From Mytilus edulis (Eukaryota; Mollusca; Bivalvia; Mytilida; Mytilidae), in NCBI RefSeq assembly GCF_963676685.1, contig NC_092349.1, positions 33,578,293-33,642,292 of the forward strand: a stretch of 64,000 nt of DNA, read 5' to 3'. The notes under the pieces were generated by a model, which saw nothing but the letters and a program-made list of their open reading frames with translations, did no database searches and was not told where the DNA came from. Numbering within the stretch: position 1 is the first letter of the stretch; each line of letters opens with the position of its first letter. A program made the position numbers and the translations under genes. Below, piece by piece: positions 22,590-35,759 of the stretch.

Positions 22590-25500
22590 ATGCAGTTTTG
22601 TTTTCTGTCTTGCATTATGCTATCTCTTTGCCATGGATTTTTATTGGCCAATAAAACAAGTATATCTTCCGTAGGAACACCCGGCTTGACTGACAGTCAT
22701 TACTTAATTTTAACGGATGCACTAGGCGTACAGAAGCAGTTACTCTCGCAAATGGAAACTTTTGTTCTGCGACTTCAAAATGAGTTAAAAACTGTGAACC
22801 AAGAAGTCAAGGATTTAAAATCTGGAAACAGTGCCGGTCATTCGTTTGCTATTGTAGAATTGAAAAATGAAACTTCTGAGTTACGTGAAAAAAGTGCCCA
22901 GTTACAGAAAAGCTATGACGTCTTGCAGAAGAAATTCGATACTATTCAAAACGAAAACAATGTCCTTAAACATGATAATGTTGCACTGAAAGTTCAAATG
23001 TCAAATTGGAACAATTTCAGTGTTCTTATAAATCAAAAACTAAATTCTTTTACACACTCCATTGCCGCTTCAAACATCCAAAACGTTACCACGATACAAA
23101 GCAGTGTTGACACCCTTAAATCCCAAGTGAAAATTTTAAACACACGTTTTTCTTCTCTATCGTGGACCTCCACATCGCGAGGCCAGGATTTTTTAGCGTT
23201 ATTAGATAAATCGAATGTGGCTGATCTAAAGTTAGAAACGTTTGAACAGAACTACGCACTAGACGGTAATTCTACGAAAGATAGATTCCAGTCATTGGAG
23301 CAGAATTTTACTAGCTTGTCAAGCGAGATCAGGACTTTGAAAGGAAAGGTGCAAGATATGAATCAGCCTGGTACGTAAATGTAAACAAAATGCACTAGTT
23401 AAGCTATACAATAATCAAAACCAAAGTTTTCGTAATCCCAACTTTGCAATTCTTAAATTGTTTGCATGTAACTATGCAATTTTGAGATCCAAACTTTTGT
23501 TACATTTACAAAAAAATAAGATGTGATATGAATTCCAATGAGACATGTATCCACCAATTTCAATTGTAATGGATTTAATGCATTATATAGGTATCCGAAC
23601 TGCACTCAACAATGAAAACGCCAACACATATGGTATCTTCGGCTATAAAAGGCCTTATCATGAACGTTTGAAACTGAGAAAACTAACAGCCGAATTCATA
23701 AAAACAAATCAATTTACGAAAAAACAATTATGACAAACACGAACCATCGACACCCAGAATCCTGACTTGGGACAGTAATATACAGAATATGGCGGTGTTT
23801 ATTGTGTTTTATGGCGCAAACCTCTCCTAAACTGGGACAGTAATGCAACGGCACACAACAAAACAATAATCTAGACACAATTAATATTATAACTTTGAAC
23901 TTTTCGAAAAACTAAGGATTTTCTTATCCCAGGAATAGATTACCTTAGCCATAATTGGCACAACTTTTTGGAATTTCGGATCCTAAATGCTCTTTAACTT
24001 TGTACTTGTTTGGCTTTATAACTATTTTGATATGAGCGTCGCTGATGAGTCTTATGTAGACGTCTGGCGTACTAAGTTATAATCATGGTACCTTTGATAA
24101 CTATAGATATCAACTAATACATCATATGTTTAAAATTGACACTATACATCTTTTGTTTGATGTGTTTGAGCTTTTGATTTTTCCGTTTGATTAGAGACTT
24201 TCCGATTTGAATTTTCCTCGGAGTTCAGTATTTTTGTGATTTTCCTTTTTTTACAATATATTTTAAAGAACTAATTTGCTTTCCAGATTTGACACGGTCA
24301 AATTCCTATATTGACGTGAAACAATTAATGAAGCATAACCATATTCGTATTCTAATCAGCATGTTGTTAATAAAATACATAAAAAAGGCCGTTAGTTTTC
24401 TCGTTTGAATTGTTTTACATTGTCATTTCGGGGCCTTTTATAGCCAACTATGCGGTATGACCTTTGCTCATTGTTATAGGCCGTACGGTGGCCTATAGTT
24501 GTTATTTTCTGTGTCCATTTGGTCTCTTGTGGACAGTTGTCTCATTGGCAATCATACCACATCTTCTTTTTTTATTTACAGCATTTTGTAAATTGACATT
24601 ACACAAATTGTTGTCATTTTTCACTCAACCGTCGATAAGTTGTAATAAATCGCGTGGTTGATGCTGCAAATCAGAAATACATGTCGAGTTGTAATAATAA
24701 TCATAACAACAGTTGTTGTAACAAAATTTAATGTTGCTTGTTTTATATTCATATCAGCTTTATGTCGATTACAAGTATTCAACTGAAGAATACAGACACA
24801 TTACTTTCTAAAAATAACATAAATGCATTAAACGAGTAGGCATATTACAAATTCTGAATAATAGATAAACCTCTAACAAATGTACAAATTACGAAAGCCT
24901 ATATCCCTGATGTAGATAACAAATGTACCTACCATGTACCATGTGTACCAATTACAGAAAATCAAAATTCAAGTTTTGAATCGCGTAGTTACATAGTTTC
25001 GAGATGTAATTCTCAAAGGAAGGTTCAATTGTCGAGCATTGTAATTTAAGAATTGCAAAATTGGGATTTCAAAGTTATGAGCTACAGACCAAAACCAAAT
25101 CGTGAGATGAAAGTTAATGTACTGGTATATGCTCCTCGCATTCTTTATTTTTCTACGACAAGCGGGATTAGATGGTGCAATAACAAACACAAAACGTCTA
25201 GTTAGTGCTCTTCTATTATCAATAGCAGACGTTCACCCCCTCAGAAGGTAAAAAGAAACATAATCATATATATGTAAGAACTGTATAACATTTAAGCAGT
25301 AACCGTTGAAGTTATATTACAGCATACATTACCAGCTTTTAACTCATTTAATGATAAGGAGACGTGGTATGCTGCCAATTAGATAACTATCCAAGAACGT
25401 TCAAATGAAGTGGATTTAAGCAATAACATGCAAACGTACGGCTTTCAAATATGAGAAAACCCATAACGTATGTCAACTCTAGGGATTATTAAAGTATATT

Positions 25501-26066
25501 GTCAGAAGTTACAGAATGTCGCTACTTCGAATTAACCTTGTTAGGACTACTTTGTTCTAAAAGTAGCACATATCGTATAAGTTTTCTTTTTTTCTTCATT
25601 TTCTTTTTAACTTGCAGCACTAATATTAAATTCAGTTTTATTTCAGATGTTGACCCTTTGAATTCTTTTTCTTTCAGTTGCCTTAACATCATGCATTTCA
25701 AGTTCAGTAGATTATCGCAACGGACAGATCATAAAATTTCCAGTTACCAAAACATCTATAGGAATCAATAATGTGACTGAATTCCATACTACAGGAACCT
25801 TTACTTGTGAAACATCTGGCGTCTACCTACTTGCCGTTCACATTGCGAATTCTGGCAATTCGAATGCAGTATTTGCATTGTACAAAAACAGTAAAGTTAT
25901 TTCGTATGTTATGGTTGTATATGGGACACATAGTACCGATTATAATTCAGGATCGGGAACTGTAGTCGTTGAAATGAAGGCTGGTGATATTTTACTTGCA
26001 AAAGCGATTGAAAATTTTAATGTACAGGGTTCTTACAGCTGTTTTACTGTATTAAAAATTAACTGA
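22590..26066 (+). CDS. Secreted C1q-domain protein with coiled-coil stalk, two exons
   Basis: Exon 1 is 22590-23370 and exon 2 is 25678-26066, joined through a GT/AG intron with matching phase (one base left over from exon 1). The start at 22590 (MQFCFLSCIM) gives a clean signal peptide; an in-frame ATG twelve bases upstream and more distant alternatives are less likely. After the signal peptide comes about 230 residues rich in Leu, Asn, Lys and Glu with heptad character (for example LQKKFDTIQNENNVLKHD), a coiled-coil stalk. Exon 2 encodes a C1q domain: GQIIKFPVTKTSIGI, the FTTGTFTCETSGVYLLAVHI-like strand, and the closing SYSCFTVLKIN. Such proteins are secreted lectin-like immune factors, greatly expanded in mussels; the ligand is unknown. 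A truncated paralogue lies at 52208-52809. Confidence 0.9.
23930..24112 (+). repeat. Dispersed repeat carrying a broken hammerhead-like motif
   Basis: This intronic unit includes GGCACAACTTTTTGGAATTT, CTTTGTACTTGTTTGGC and ends GGTACCTTTGATAACTAT. The same order of blocks occurs inverted at 27462-27640. It contains hammerhead copy 2 at 24035-24070, in which the segment carrying GAAAC and helix III has been deleted (GTAGACGTCTGGCGTA), so it cannot be an active ribozyme. It lies in the intron of the C1q gene. Confidence 0.7.
24180..24570 (+). repeat. Dispersed repeat fragments in the C1q intron
   Basis: The block 24180-24248 (GACTTTCCGATTTGAATTTT then GGAGTTCAGTATTTTTGTGA) recurs near 26385-26435. 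The block 24425-24570 (CCTTTTATAGCCAACTATGC ... ATACCACATCTTCTT) recurs near 54590-54680 and, more diverged, near 60290-60400. No coding content. Confidence 0.6.
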
Positions 26067-26229
26067 TAATGTTTTATTTTATTTTGATTAACTTGGCTTT
26101 TTAACGTAGGGTTTCTTCCGTTTTAAACGTCAAACCCGATAAACCATAGATATAAGATTAACAATCGTGGTGTAATGGAAAACAATATTCTACAATAAAC
26201 TCTCATTATTTCTGGACGATGTATTTGAT

Positions 26230-26440
26230 GCGACTGTCATACAGGTGATAGGTTTAACGCTATAAACCAGGTTCAATCCACCATTTAATACATTTGAAAA
26301 TGCCTGTATCAAGCCAGGAATATGAAAGTAGTTGTCTATTCGTTTGATGTGCCTTATTAATTGAATTTGCTATTCGATTAGGGACTTTCCGTTTTGAATT
26401 TTCCTTGGAGTTCAGTATTTTTGTGATTTTACTTTTTAAT
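26230..26440 (+). repeat. Dispersed repeat also present near 50690-50790
   Basis: The words GTTCAATCCACCATTT and GCCTGTATCAAGCCAGGAAT are mirrored near 50712-50765 (GTTCAACCCACCATTT and CTGTATCAAGTCAGGAA). It runs into the same GACTTTCCGTTTTGAATTTT block seen near 24200. The wording resembles the 3' region of Penelope-like elements of this genome (compare 39125-39175), so these may be retroelement 3' ends. Confidence 0.5.
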
Positions 26441-27461
26441 AGAACCCTGGCAATTAGAGAAATTTGGATAGTTAATTGAAAGAACATCATTAATGTATCT
26501 GAATATGAAATTAAATAATCTTTTTGTTTTTGACATGTGTATGAAGGAACACCGACTCATATGAAAATAAGAAGAGGTCGGCAAGGTTAGGCACACAGGT
26601 TGTGCACATAGGAATGCCGTCAATTAGTTAAAGATATCTACATCGAAATTCAACAAATATGTTGTTAATAAGAAACTCCAGCATACTGATCAATTGTTCC
26701 TATTTTGAGCATGTTTAACCTTTTTTGTTCACTTTTAACAAACCATGCCGTATGGTGTCCAAAAGTAATAAACTTATAGCTGCATTTTATTTACTGAAAC
26801 CTATTGATGGTTATTTCTTGCAGACTTTTTTCAACTTCACTCGGGGAATGGTTTATATTGGGTTGAACAATCAAATATTTTGATAGAGTTAATTTCAGAG
26901 AAAGATCAAGATTTAAAATTACCCAAGAAGTCATTGCCCCATTTCTTTTATTTGATATTTATACCCGGCCCATTGGACCTATATGTCACTTTAGCAATAT
27001 CATATCATATTCGAAAAGCGTAAAAGTTTACAAATAAAAATACATTATATGAATGAATGCTGAATTTACAAGTAAAGTGCTCTAAACAATAGTTCAAATA
27101 TGACTTTATTTTTTTATTTCATATATCGTATTATTTTAGAAAGAAAGGGTTCTACAGTGATGATAAGTTCTTTCATTTCATATCCAAATGACTTATCGAC
27201 AAATTTTCAGCTATGCGCTGGAACTAATTTGTCTAAAAGAGGGTCGAAAGATACCAGAGGGACATACATACTAAATATACACAACTTTCCTGATTTTTCT
27301 TTTAGACCAGGTATGAATTAGTTGTTCGATAAAGTTTTATAAAATTTATAAAGCATATTGCAAACCTGCCTCTTTAATAAAGTCCTTACCTCATGTATAA
27401 ATGTTAATTGAAAGATTTCATTAGCATTGCATGCAATTTTCTACTGGAATTCAAGATGTTT

Positions 27462-27640
27462 AGTTATCAAAGGTACCAGGATTAAAGTTTAATACGTCAG
27501 ATTCGCATTTTGTCTACATCAGACTTATCAGTGACGCTCAGATCAAAATAGTTATAAAATTAAGCAAAAAAAGTACAAAGTTGAAGAGCGTCGAGGACCT
27601 AAAATTCCAAAAAGTTGTGCCAAATACACCTAATGTAATC
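27462..27640 (-). repeat. Inverted copy of the hammerhead-bearing repeat
   Basis: Starts AGTTATCAAAGGTACCAGG and runs in the reverse direction of the unit at 23930-24112. Read on the minus strand the ribozyme core (27491-27539) is CTGATAA and GACAAAAT instead of CTGATGA and GACGAAAC, so it is mutated and presumably dead. Confidence 0.65.
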
Positions 27641-28339
27641 TATGCATAGTATGAGAAATTAATAATTTAGAACGTAGTACAACACATGCTGCAGGAAACT
27701 GAAGTGTTTTATTTAAATACAACCTGCCTAATGTTTTTGCAAACATTTGTTGTTATTACATGATAGATCTGATACCTATTATGCTTAATGTACAAATTGA
27801 CTGTTCAATTCAATTCAATGGACAAACCCATATTTACTGAAAATATGTATTAGAATATTGGCCAGTACCATATACACCAAACAGTTTCTGTGATATTTAT
27901 TGAACACTTAAAACTGTAAAGATACTGCATATATATTGATCTTGATTTTTTCTGTATCATTTGCAATAATAACGACAAGAATGATTAACAAATGAATTGA
28001 TAAGGAAGAAAACACGAACATTTAAAGGGAAAAAAATGAATTCCGAGAACATATCAAGATTAAGCATTAAACGTTTTTCTTTTGAATAAACCGGTAAAAA
28101 GATTAGTACCGTATGTGTTTTAGTTTACGTCATTAGTACTTAATCGTATCCTGAATCACTCGAAACCTTTAAACACATTATTCCACATCATAATTGAAAT
28201 TATTTCCCTATCGACTCAATATGTAGCTGTGAAGTGACATATTTTGAATGGCATGTGCAGTCACATGTGCCTTCCGGAGAGGCAATGTGTCCTTAATATC
28301 ACATTTATTTAGCTCCGCCGAATGTTGCAAGAGTTCTCT

Positions 28340-31300
28340 AACAACATCATCATGTCCTTATTGACTTGCTAGAAAAAGCAAAGTACATCCATCATTATCA
28401 AAGAGGTCAGTGTGAACATCATTAAACTTAAGGAGTACTTTTACAACCTCAACTTTATTTTTGTAACTTGCTATCTGTAGCGGTGGTGTGCTATCCTTAC
28501 AACATTTATTGAAATCTGCCTTATGATGAAGAAGTTCTCTCACAACATTAACATGGCCTTGATGACTTGCTATCCACAGAGGTGATACACAGCTATCATC
28601 ACAGCTATTTACAGCTACTGAATGTTGTAACAATTCTTTAACAACGGGTACATGTCCTGCTTGACTTGCTATCCATAGAGGTGACACGCCTCTATCATTA
28701 CATTTGTTGATTTCAATAGAATGTTGTTACAATTCTTTAACAATATTAACATGTCCTCTATCACTGGCTATCCACAGAGGTGACACATCTTTATCGTTAC
28801 ACTTATTTACGTCTGCCGAATGTAGTAACAGTTCTACTACAACGAGTACATGTTCTGCCTGACTTGCAATCCACAGAGGTGACACGCCTCAATCATCACA
28901 TTTGTTGACTTCGATATTTTTCAACAACATTAACATGTCCTCGCTCACTCGCTATCCACAGAGGTGACATATCTTAACCGTTACACTTGTTTACGTCTGC
29001 CGAATGAAGTAACAGTTCTACTATAACAAGTACATGTCCTGCCTGAATTGCAATGCACAGAGATGACACGCCCCAATCATCACATTTGTTGACTTCAATT
29101 GAATATTGTAACTCTAGTTCTGTAACACGCTTAACATGTCCCAGCTCACCGGCTATCCACAGTGGTGACAAATCTTTATCGTTACACTTGTTTACGTCTG
29201 CTGAGTGTAATTAGTAGGTCTTTACTATCATTCACATGTTCTTGCTGATTTAGTATCCATAGCGGTGATATGTCCTTGTCAGTATATTTGTGTGCTTCAG
29301 CCGAAAGGTTTAAAATATTATTTACTTTTGCTGAATTTCGTGTAAATTGTTTGACATCTTTACCATACCCTTTCCGTAGAGACGATGTGTCCTCAGTATC
29401 ACATTTATTCACTATGGATCTGCAGGATCCGGAGGAATGATGTAATAGTTTCTTAATAACAATAACATGTCCCTGATAACTAGCCAAATAAAGTGAGGAA
29501 CGTCCACTATTATCAGAGAGATAATATCAACATCAACACACGAAAGAAGAACATTGACAACTTCAATCTGTAGAGGTGAAATACCAGCATCACAACATTT
29601 ATTGAGGTCGGATGAATGCTTTAATAGGGTTTTGACAACATCATCATGTCCTTGGTGACTTGCTGTCCACAAAGGTGACACACCTTTATCATAATGTTTA
29701 TTTACTTCTGCTGAATGTTGTAGTAGTTCATTCACAATATTGAGATTTTCTTCCTGACTTGCTATCCACAAAGGTGAAATACCTTTGTCTTTACAGTTAT
29801 TTACTTTTGCATAGTCACTTAACAGTTCTTTAACAACATGAAAATGTCCTTCCTGACTTGCCAAATATAATGGGGATCCTGTTTTAACACCCACGAGATC
29901 AAAATCAACATCATCACATTGCAGCAGTACACTTTCAATATCAATTCTGTTTTTATAGCAAGATATCTGCATATGGGATATTTAATCTTTCACACTTGTA
30001 TTAACCTCTGCTGAATGCTGTTATAGTTCTTTGACAATATTCACACGTCCTTCCTGACTCGCTTTCCACAGAGATGACACACCGTTATTTTTACAGTTTT
30101 TCGAATCTGCTGAGTTTTGCAACAATTCTGTAACCTCATCTTCATGTCCGTTATTGCTTGCTCTCCATAAAGGGATGCACCTTTATTACTACAGATACTT
30201 ATCTCTGCCGTTTGTTGTAACAATTCCTGAACAACACCAATATGTCCTTGCTGACATGCCAAATAAAGCGAGGAACGTCCTTCCTTATCACTAAGATCAA
30301 TAATGATATCTTGACATAGAAAAAGTAGTTTAACAACCTTAATCATATTATTATAACTAGCAATCTGAAGCGGTGAGATGCCATCATCACAACATTTGTT
30401 GACCTGTGCAAAATGACGTAGGAGTTCTGTCACGGTATTAAAATGTCCTTGGCGGCTAGCTATCCACAAAGGCGACATACCTTTATTGCTACATAAATTA
30501 ACGTTTGCTGAATGCTGTAATAATTCTTTAACTACACGAACGTTTCCTTCTTGACTTGCTATCCACAGAGATGAAAGACCCTTTTTTTACATGTATTTAC
30601 CTTTGCAAAATGTTGTAACAGTATTTTAACATCAAAGTGACCTTCCTGACTTGCCAAATATAAGGAGGATCCTCCATTATCGTCACAAAGATTTACATCA
30701 ACATCAACGCATTGCAGAAGTACACATACAACGTCAATATTGTTTTTATAACAAGCAATCTGTAGTGGTGAGAATCCGTCTTTTACATATTGATATACCT
30801 TTGTTGAATGTTGTAGTAGTTCTTTGACAGTATCAGCATGTCCTTCCTGACTCGCTATCCACAGAGGGGTTGCACCTTTATTGTTACAGATATTGAATTC
30901 TGTTGAACATGTTGAATTATGAAATAGTTCTTTAACACCATTAACATGTCCTTGGTAACTTGCTATCCACAGAAGTGACATGCCATTATATTTATATCTT
31001 TTTATATCTGCTGAGTATTGTGACAATTCTGTAGAAGTGTGGTGTCTTCTTTTCTACATTTATTGATATGTATTGCATGTCTTTTATGACATTGCATTTT
31101 GACAAACCACTTCGTTGTCGATACCGATTGTTGCATCTCTTGACTCTGACTGCTGTAACAATTCTTTAACAACATTTACCTGTCCTTGTTGGTTTGCCAA
31201 TAACAAATGGAAATAACCGTCTTTTCCTAAATAGTTTATGTCACTGTTCTTACTAATTATCCATTTAACGATGTCAACAGAACCCATAAAACAACTGCTT

Positions 31301-32490
31301 CGAAGAGCTCTATGTTCATTTTTGATATCTTTCTTACAGGCAAGTTTAATTTGCTTTGACCAATCAAGTTTGTTTAAATTATTTATAAACCTTTCTGTAA
31401 ATGCAGGATAACTCATGTTTCTGTTTAAAAATGTATTGTCTACGAAACCATTCCACAGTCTTTCAGAAGCATATCTATCGACATGTGCATCGGGTATTGG
31501 GATGGCGAACCCTATATCTTCGTCCATGTTGGTTGCGCTCCTCCATGGAAATCTTTCTCGTATGAAGCTTGTTGTTGCATTATCAATGAAGATCTGCAGC
31601 ATCCTTTCACCGAAGTACTTAGCCACAAAATCAAGCAACTTATCATGGATAACTTTGTATACACTATCTTCAATGACTAAATATGTACCTTCAAGTGCTC
31701 TAAGTGATTCCTTTAAGATATTAACATCTGTTTCTTGTTTCAGTCCACATTCTCGCAATACATCTCCTATTCCTACCTCTATCTCCATATCGTTTTTGGA
31801 CAAATCTTGTACTGTTATTGCGTTGTTTAACAACCCACAAAGAGCCAAACTACAATATTCATCTTACCGTTATCTATATTTGTATACATCCTATCAAGTT
31901 CATCTTTGAAAATATCAAACGGATTTCTACTAAAAGAGCTTATGCTTACATGCTTCTGAGGGTTCTGTTTATAATATAAACCTCTTAAAAATGGTAAAAC
32001 TTGTATCTTTCTGACAACTCATTGTCTTTGTCAGAATTTTGCTTAAAGTAAACTTGAACTAAATCAAACTTTTCAGTAGCATTAAGTCAATCAAGGCAAA
32101 ACCTATTTAGAATGGAAATGCTGTTACAATTTTCATCTTTAAAAATTTCAAGTTTACATGAACACACAATTTTACAACATTTATCTTTAAGCATATACGT
32201 GATGTGACCAAGCCACTGTTCCCAGTCGTTTATCATCTGTTGATCAATCGTATACCGCCCATAAACGTCATCAAAACAAATAATGTTTTTCTGTCCTGTT
32301 TATACCATTGTCTTATATTTACAGGATGACTGCAGGGAATTATTATATACCCCTTTTTAATCAATTTTAGTGCAACATGTCTTAAAAGAAAAAAAATTCC
32401 TGAGCCAGAAGTTCCTACGATTGCTACATAACTTTCGAATAGAACGTTTTGGATTACTTGTTTCTCTGCCTCTGTACAAACAAATTGTAT
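28340..32490 (-). pseudogene. Decayed STAND-type NTPase with ankyrin-repeat tail
   Basis: Read on the minus strand, a degenerate P-loop (AIVGTSGSGIFFLL, lacking the usual Lys-Ser/Thr) near 32400 is followed by a Walker B-like CFDDVYG (about 32260) and a winged-helix-like segment (31084-31848), then some 25 ankyrin repeats down to 28340. The recurring unit reads SPLWIASQEGH..VVKELLQHSA..VNKC, near 33 residues. The layout matches the nSTAND3/ankyrin proteins abundant in bivalves, thought to act as intracellular sensors. At least two frameshifts lie between the P-loop and the winged-helix part, and repeated stops break the ankyrin array into seven or more pieces (for example near 31084, 30559, 30041 and 29182). 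The locus appears intronless. I call it a pseudogene; heavy sequencing error is a less likely explanation. Antisense ORFs at 31415-31909 are shadows. Confidence 0.8.
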
Positions 32491-34059
32491 TTAAATAGCG
32501 CATCCGAGCTCACCCATGAGCATGAAGCTATGATGGGTCTTCAATGTAGCGAGAAACTCATGCGTATACATACATGCATTACTGTATGCACATGCTTGGA
32601 CATATATTTTATTGAAAATTATATACTAGACAATGCCAATCCAATCTTTCTTTCTTGTTGAAGAGGGGGAGGGGAGAGTGTCAGGATTTTTTTAAAACAA
32701 AACATTTGTTGGTTTCTTTTCAACATAAGACAAAAATGCGAAATTCAGTTTTAAAAACATATCTTGTAAGAAAAAAAAGGTTGTTGTTGAATAAATTCAC
32801 AAAAGGGACAGCTGAAATATAAAAAAAAAAAATGCAAGAAATTGTAATGCGAAAATTGTATTATGAAGACATGCATATCTGTACTACTTGCCACTTAACA
32901 ATTATTTGTACATATTCATTTAAAAAAAGAGATTTAAATTTGTAATTTCTTTCCTGATCAGAAGATTTCACCTGTTAATCTATACATGTTAATCCAAACA
33001 CACAGGTGTCAATATCTGCAAATCTACCGGTAATTATAAGTTGTCATCAATATAACCATATTACATATTTCAAAAGTTTAAATTAAAAACAACGTTCAAA
33101 CCTATGATTACATTGGAGAAAAACTACAATTTTCATTCGTATACATGCAAAACAAAATTATTGATACAGGGGTCTGAATACAGCACAGAAAAAAAAACAT
33201 TTTCCTTAAAGTCATAAGAAACGAGTGACCGATGCAAAGATAATGTTTTTCCAATTCTTGAACCAATGCATACAAACATCAAAAAACTTAGTCTTCTGTG
33301 CACGAATTTATAATTTTTTTCGTGTAAATTTCGTATAATCGTCAATTTTTTTTTCAATCGGTCAGTGTTATTGTGAAAATATGGCAGGCAATTAAAGTTT
33401 GTGTTTTGAAGCCGAAGTTTAACGATTGTCATCTGTTTGTCAACAATCGACAAAAAATCAACAAAAAAGCATTGAAATTGAGCACGTGTTTAACATTTAA
33501 ATTCAGATAATAGTTTATTTTAAGGACATCCATGCGTATTGCGATCACCGGAATTTTACGAGATGGGTCACACTGAGGTCACTTTGCATACGGAAAATAT
33601 GTCGGGGGAATTGCTGGAAGGAAGTAATTAAAATAAAGTAATCTTTCTTCAGAAAAAAGTATATGTACATAAGTTTTATAATGAAAACTATCCATTGAGT
33701 TATAAAAAAACATAACTCCTTGTCCTTTGTAGCAGTTGTATCATTCCAGCAGGTCCTTATTGCACATTTTTGTTCTTAGTGCACTTAGGAGGTCCTTTGC
33801 GGTATTTCTACGGACCCGAATACCGTATGGTAGTTTTTGGGTCTAACATTGTAAACAGTTCCGATAGTAAATTGACAAATATTCTATATTAATATATTTA
33901 TAAACTCAACGTAGATGGTGGATTTACTTTCGAATGGTTGATTTGTATAAAAAATATTGAATAAATAGATTTTCAAATATTTGGTTCAATCAGAGTAACT
34001 ATGGTTTTAATCCAAAATGGTTAAAGTTGAGCATTAAACAGAGAATTTTTTAACCAATT
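32491..34059. other. AT-rich intergenic sequence
   Basis: No gene recognised. An ORF at 33133-33453 on the minus strand has no domain or composition that supports coding. Confidence 0.4.
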
Positions 34060-34605
34060 TCAGCATACTTGGAAATCAGAAATGGAAAATTCTACAAAAG
34101 CATTATATGTTACAAACTGTTTAAAGAAAACTTTGAAGTTGAATATTTAGACTTGTTACTTTTAAAAGATAAAATAACGTTATGTAGGTTTAGAACTGGT
34201 AATCATCGGTTACCTAAAGAAACCGGTAGATGGCGTTGAATTATTAGACACGAAAGATACTGTGTACTTTATAACTCTTAAGAGATTTTCACTATATTCT
34301 AAACTGTACAGCTCTAACAGAAAGTAGAAGAGCTTTTTTTAAACCTTACTATGTAAACCGAGTAAATGTTTTGAAATTCGGCACTTTATTTATTTCCAAT
34401 AAATACTCGTGTTTTGGAAAATTTGTGTAAATTAATTAGAATCAGCAATATAGAAGTATGTTCTCCAGGTTGATCACCAATCTCTCATTCTTGTTGCTCG
34501 TTTTGTGCAAACTTGTCATGCGCAAAATCTGTATGTTATTATATGTAAAATTGTCTTTCTTTGTACCGTTAACTTGGTTTTATAAGAAATAAAGAATCTG
34601 AATTA
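34060..34605 (+). mobile_element. 3' end of a non-LTR retrotransposon (LINE), decayed
   Basis: A broken reading frame gives CRFRTGNHRLPKETGRWR, the zinc-finger-like C-terminal tail found after the reverse transcriptase in many invertebrate LINEs, followed in another frame by YILNCTALTESRRAFFK. It ends in an untranslated tail with AATAAAGAATCTGAATT, typical of LINE 3' ends. Stops and frame changes show that it is dead, and everything 5' of the tail is missing. Confidence 0.7.
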
Positions 34606-35759
34606 AATAATACATCTAATTTTATTTAGTTTTTTAAATTTAATTACGTTAAATAAAAGGATACGAAAAGATATATTAATGTAACTTCTTCAAAGTTCAA
34701 GTTGATCAATTATTGATTTAAGTGAATAAATCAAGTTTATTTTCTCGAGGAATAAATTGCATAGTATACAAATCCTGGTTCTTATATAAATAGTGATATT
34801 TTTTCATCGGCGAAACAGATAGATACATGTTCTTTTGTTGTGTTGGAAGAATCGTAAAGTTTTATTTTTCCATATTGGACTTCAAATTGTGTATTGAATT
34901 AAAACATGAACGCGGACTTCGACGAGAACACCTTGAATTGAAATTTTGCAAACGTTTCGACCAATGAAATTAATTTTACTATGTAACGGGAACTTCAACG
35001 AGAGCACCTAGATAAAATATTTTATTCACACGGCAATTAGTTTTAACTTAGAAATTTCCGCTAAAATATAGTAAGTAAAATTATATGTTACACAATGCAG
35101 AATTGTTTCTTTTCCGTTTTAGTTTTTTAACAATGTTAATGTTCATTTCAATTTGGTAAGTAGACTTATATTAAATGGCCCTAACGTAAATATATGTTTT
35201 TTTTTTAAATCAAAAGAAGACGTGAGAGAATGCCGACTTATAGCCATTCTAGGTCCTTAAACTTAAATCAACCTACCCCTCGTTATCGCATACTAAAATG
35301 TATCTCGCTACATTGAAGACCTGTTGGTGACCTTCTGCTGTTGTTTTTTATTTGGTCGGGTTGTTGTCTCTTTGACACATTCCCCATTTCCATTCTCAAT
35401 TTTATTTTTTACAGAGTTTGTCTTTAGTGCCGTGTGGAGGCAGTAGAGTGCCTCCCCGTGCTTCAGGTTTATGCTCTTATAATATACTAGATTATGGAGT
35501 GTGTGTCCGAGCGAGAACTGCTTTAGTTCATTACTTTAGGAATATTTATCAAAAAGCAGTATTTCAATATTCAGCCCCATTCAACTATTTAGTCAGCCAT
35601 CAGTCCTACCCTGATATACACTATCTTTTTCGGGTAATTTATACTGATAGCGTTTGACATTTTCAGCTAACAAATTTATCAATTTTACATAACTTAAATT
35701 ATTGTATGCTGGTTCATATTCTTTGCTCCTTTATTATGTAATTCACTAACAAAACAATT

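Noticed and set aside
25499-25771. 90-codon ORF overlapping the C1q exon 2 start
   Set aside because: It is in another frame; the exon 2 frame from 25678 carries the C1q domain and joins exon 1 in phase.
31415-31909. 164-codon plus-strand ORF
   Set aside because: It is antisense to the winged-helix part of the NTPase/ankyrin pseudogene, where the minus strand carries recognisable sequence.
35418-35657. 79-codon ORF upstream of the retroelement coding region
   Set aside because: It lies in the leader between the pseudo-LTR and the ATG, ends before it in another frame, and has no recognisable domain; probably untranslated.
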